Assembly (NCBI RefSeq): GCF_000621445.1
Contig: NZ_KK211277.1
Location: forward strand, 1 to 64,000
DNA: 64,000 nucleotides
Reading direction: 5' to 3'
Source: Alkalihalobacillus bogoriensis ATCC BAA-922
GTDB taxonomy: Bacteria; Bacillota; Bacilli; Bacillales; Bacillaceae_F
This document shows, piece after piece, positions 63,446 through 64,000 of the stretch. Position 1 is the first letter of the stretch; the number at the start of each line of letters is the position of its first letter. The translations under genes and the position numbers were made by a program. The notes under the pieces are model-generated. The model saw nothing but the letters and a program-made list of their open reading frames with translations, made no database searches and was not told where the DNA came from.

Positions 63446-64000
63446 TTATGACTTTCCTTTTCCTTTACCCTTTCCAGGATTGTCAATGGGTCCTTTACCT
63501 GGGTTGTCGTTCGGACCTTTTCCCGGATTATCAATTGGACCCTTGCCTGGATTATCTTTATGACCTTTTCCTGGATGTTCGCGTTCTTCTTGTTTCAGTT
63601 CTAAACGGTCAATCGCCTCTTGAAGTGCTGCTACTTCTACCGCTAGCATTTCTTCGGTTTGAATGATATCAAGGGCGGCTTCTGCCACTACAATTGCTTC
63701 TTGTAAAGCTTCAAAAGACTCTTCAGTATATATACCCTCTTCATTTGAAATCGCTTTGGCTGTTTCGATTAAGTTGATAAGCTCAGTTAAATCGATTTTT
63801 TCTTCAGGAACATAATAAAGCTCAAGCCCATTGATTCTGCCATTTCCTCCAACTTGAATCGTTAATTGTCCGTCTGTTACAGTAACGGTTTCCGTTATGG
63901 TTGCAAATTCTCCAGCAGGAGATGAAATTCGTCCTACATCTACACCTTCAATGATAAAACTGGAGTTATTTGAAGCAATGTGGTCTCCGGCAATAATATG
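63446..64000 (-). CDS. C-terminal end of a large secreted protein with FIVAR-like and NPGKGP tail repeats (partial)
   Basis: The frame stays open from the stop at 63446 to the window edge, so at least 184 aa are present and the 5' end lies outside. Read from the edge: a beta-rich part (SSFIIEGVDVGRISSP, TVTDGQLTIQVGGNGRINGLELYY), typical of the end of a carbohydrate-active or rhamnogalacturonan-lyase-type domain; then a helical region (LTELINLIETAKAI, FEALQEAIVVAEAAL, VAALQEAIDRLE) like one FIVAR module; then a low-complexity tail of about five units of NPGKGP(I/N)D ending GKGKGKGKS. A short ORF with a GTG start inside this frame is not a separate gene. A surface or cell-wall enzyme is likely. 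Confidence 0.82.
   Translation of the reverse strand, partial: HIIAGDHIASNNSSFIIEGVDVGRISSPAGEFATITETVTVTDGQLTIQVGGNGRINGLELYYVPEEKIDLTELINLIETAKAISNEEGIYTEESFEALQEAIVVAEAALDIIQTEEMLAVEVAALQEAIDRLELKQEEREHPGKGHKDNPGKGPIDNPGKGPNDNPGKGPIDNPGKGKGKGKS

Overview
The window comes from a low-GC, endospore-forming member of the Bacillaceae. Evidence for this is the aconitase–sspO–sspP spore gene group, a cwlJ–gerQ germination pair, a CgeB-type spore-surface gene, strong AGGAGG-type ribosome binding sites and a carbon-catabolite (cre-like) control style. No ribosomal RNA, prophage, transposase or CRISPR array was seen.

Layout. (1) 1–3760: aconitase and two small acid-soluble spore proteins. (2) 3930–15383: a selenium island with selA, a SelW-like selenoprotein (in-frame UGA), selD (itself a selenoprotein), selB and selC (tRNA-Sec). 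Downstream of selB, in one tightly packed minus-strand operon, lie a glycosyltransferase that resembles the selenosugar synthase SenB, a PhnD/E/C-like ABC importer and a YpgQ-like HD phosphohydrolase. A sensor kinase and a DUF212 membrane protein sit between selB and selC. (3) 15766–20050: cwlJ–gerQ, a small degraded region with an M56-peptidase fragment, and a BCCT transporter. (4) 20269–37850: a pentose/arabinan utilisation region with a large GH51 arabinofuranosidase, an AraC regulator, a GH43 enzyme, a monosaccharide ABC transporter and its own three-part sensory system (membrane-anchored sugar-binding protein, YesM-like kinase, YesN-like regulator). A PQQ-type sugar dehydrogenase lipoprotein and a SAP/DUF6434 protein lie inside it. 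(5) 38200–59690: a probable spore-surface assembly and glycosylation region. It holds a coiled-coil protein, coat-like proteins, CgeB, several GT2/GT4/GT61 glycosyltransferases, two sulfotransferases, a nucleotide-sugar pathway from UDP-GlcNAc (likely to an N-acetylated 6-deoxy-L-hexosamine) and a complete dTDP-L-rhamnose set in the spsI-J-K-L order. (6) 59800–64000: an orphan phage-helicase-like protein with a damaged Walker A motif, a candidate structured RNA, a CueP-family protein, a PH-domain protein and the C-terminal end of a large secreted protein that runs off the window.

How it works together. The selenium island has everything needed to make Sec-tRNA and decode UGA. It also couples selB to a transporter and a SenB-like enzyme, which suggests uptake of a selenium compound and possibly a second fate for selenophosphate besides selenocysteine. 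The sugar region senses an extracellular pentose or pentose oligomer, induces an importer and hydrolyses arabinoxylan-type side chains. The glycan region could decorate the spore surface with rhamnose, an amino-deoxysugar and possibly sulfate.

The intergenic DNA carries three separate families of short structured repeats: a ~170 bp element present in five full or partial copies, arrays of hairpins with an exact 52 bp period, and nested CGGACAT/ATGTCCG palindrome clusters. Two glycan genes appear to start at non-AUG codons (AUA, AUU) directly behind perfect Shine–Dalgarno sequences.
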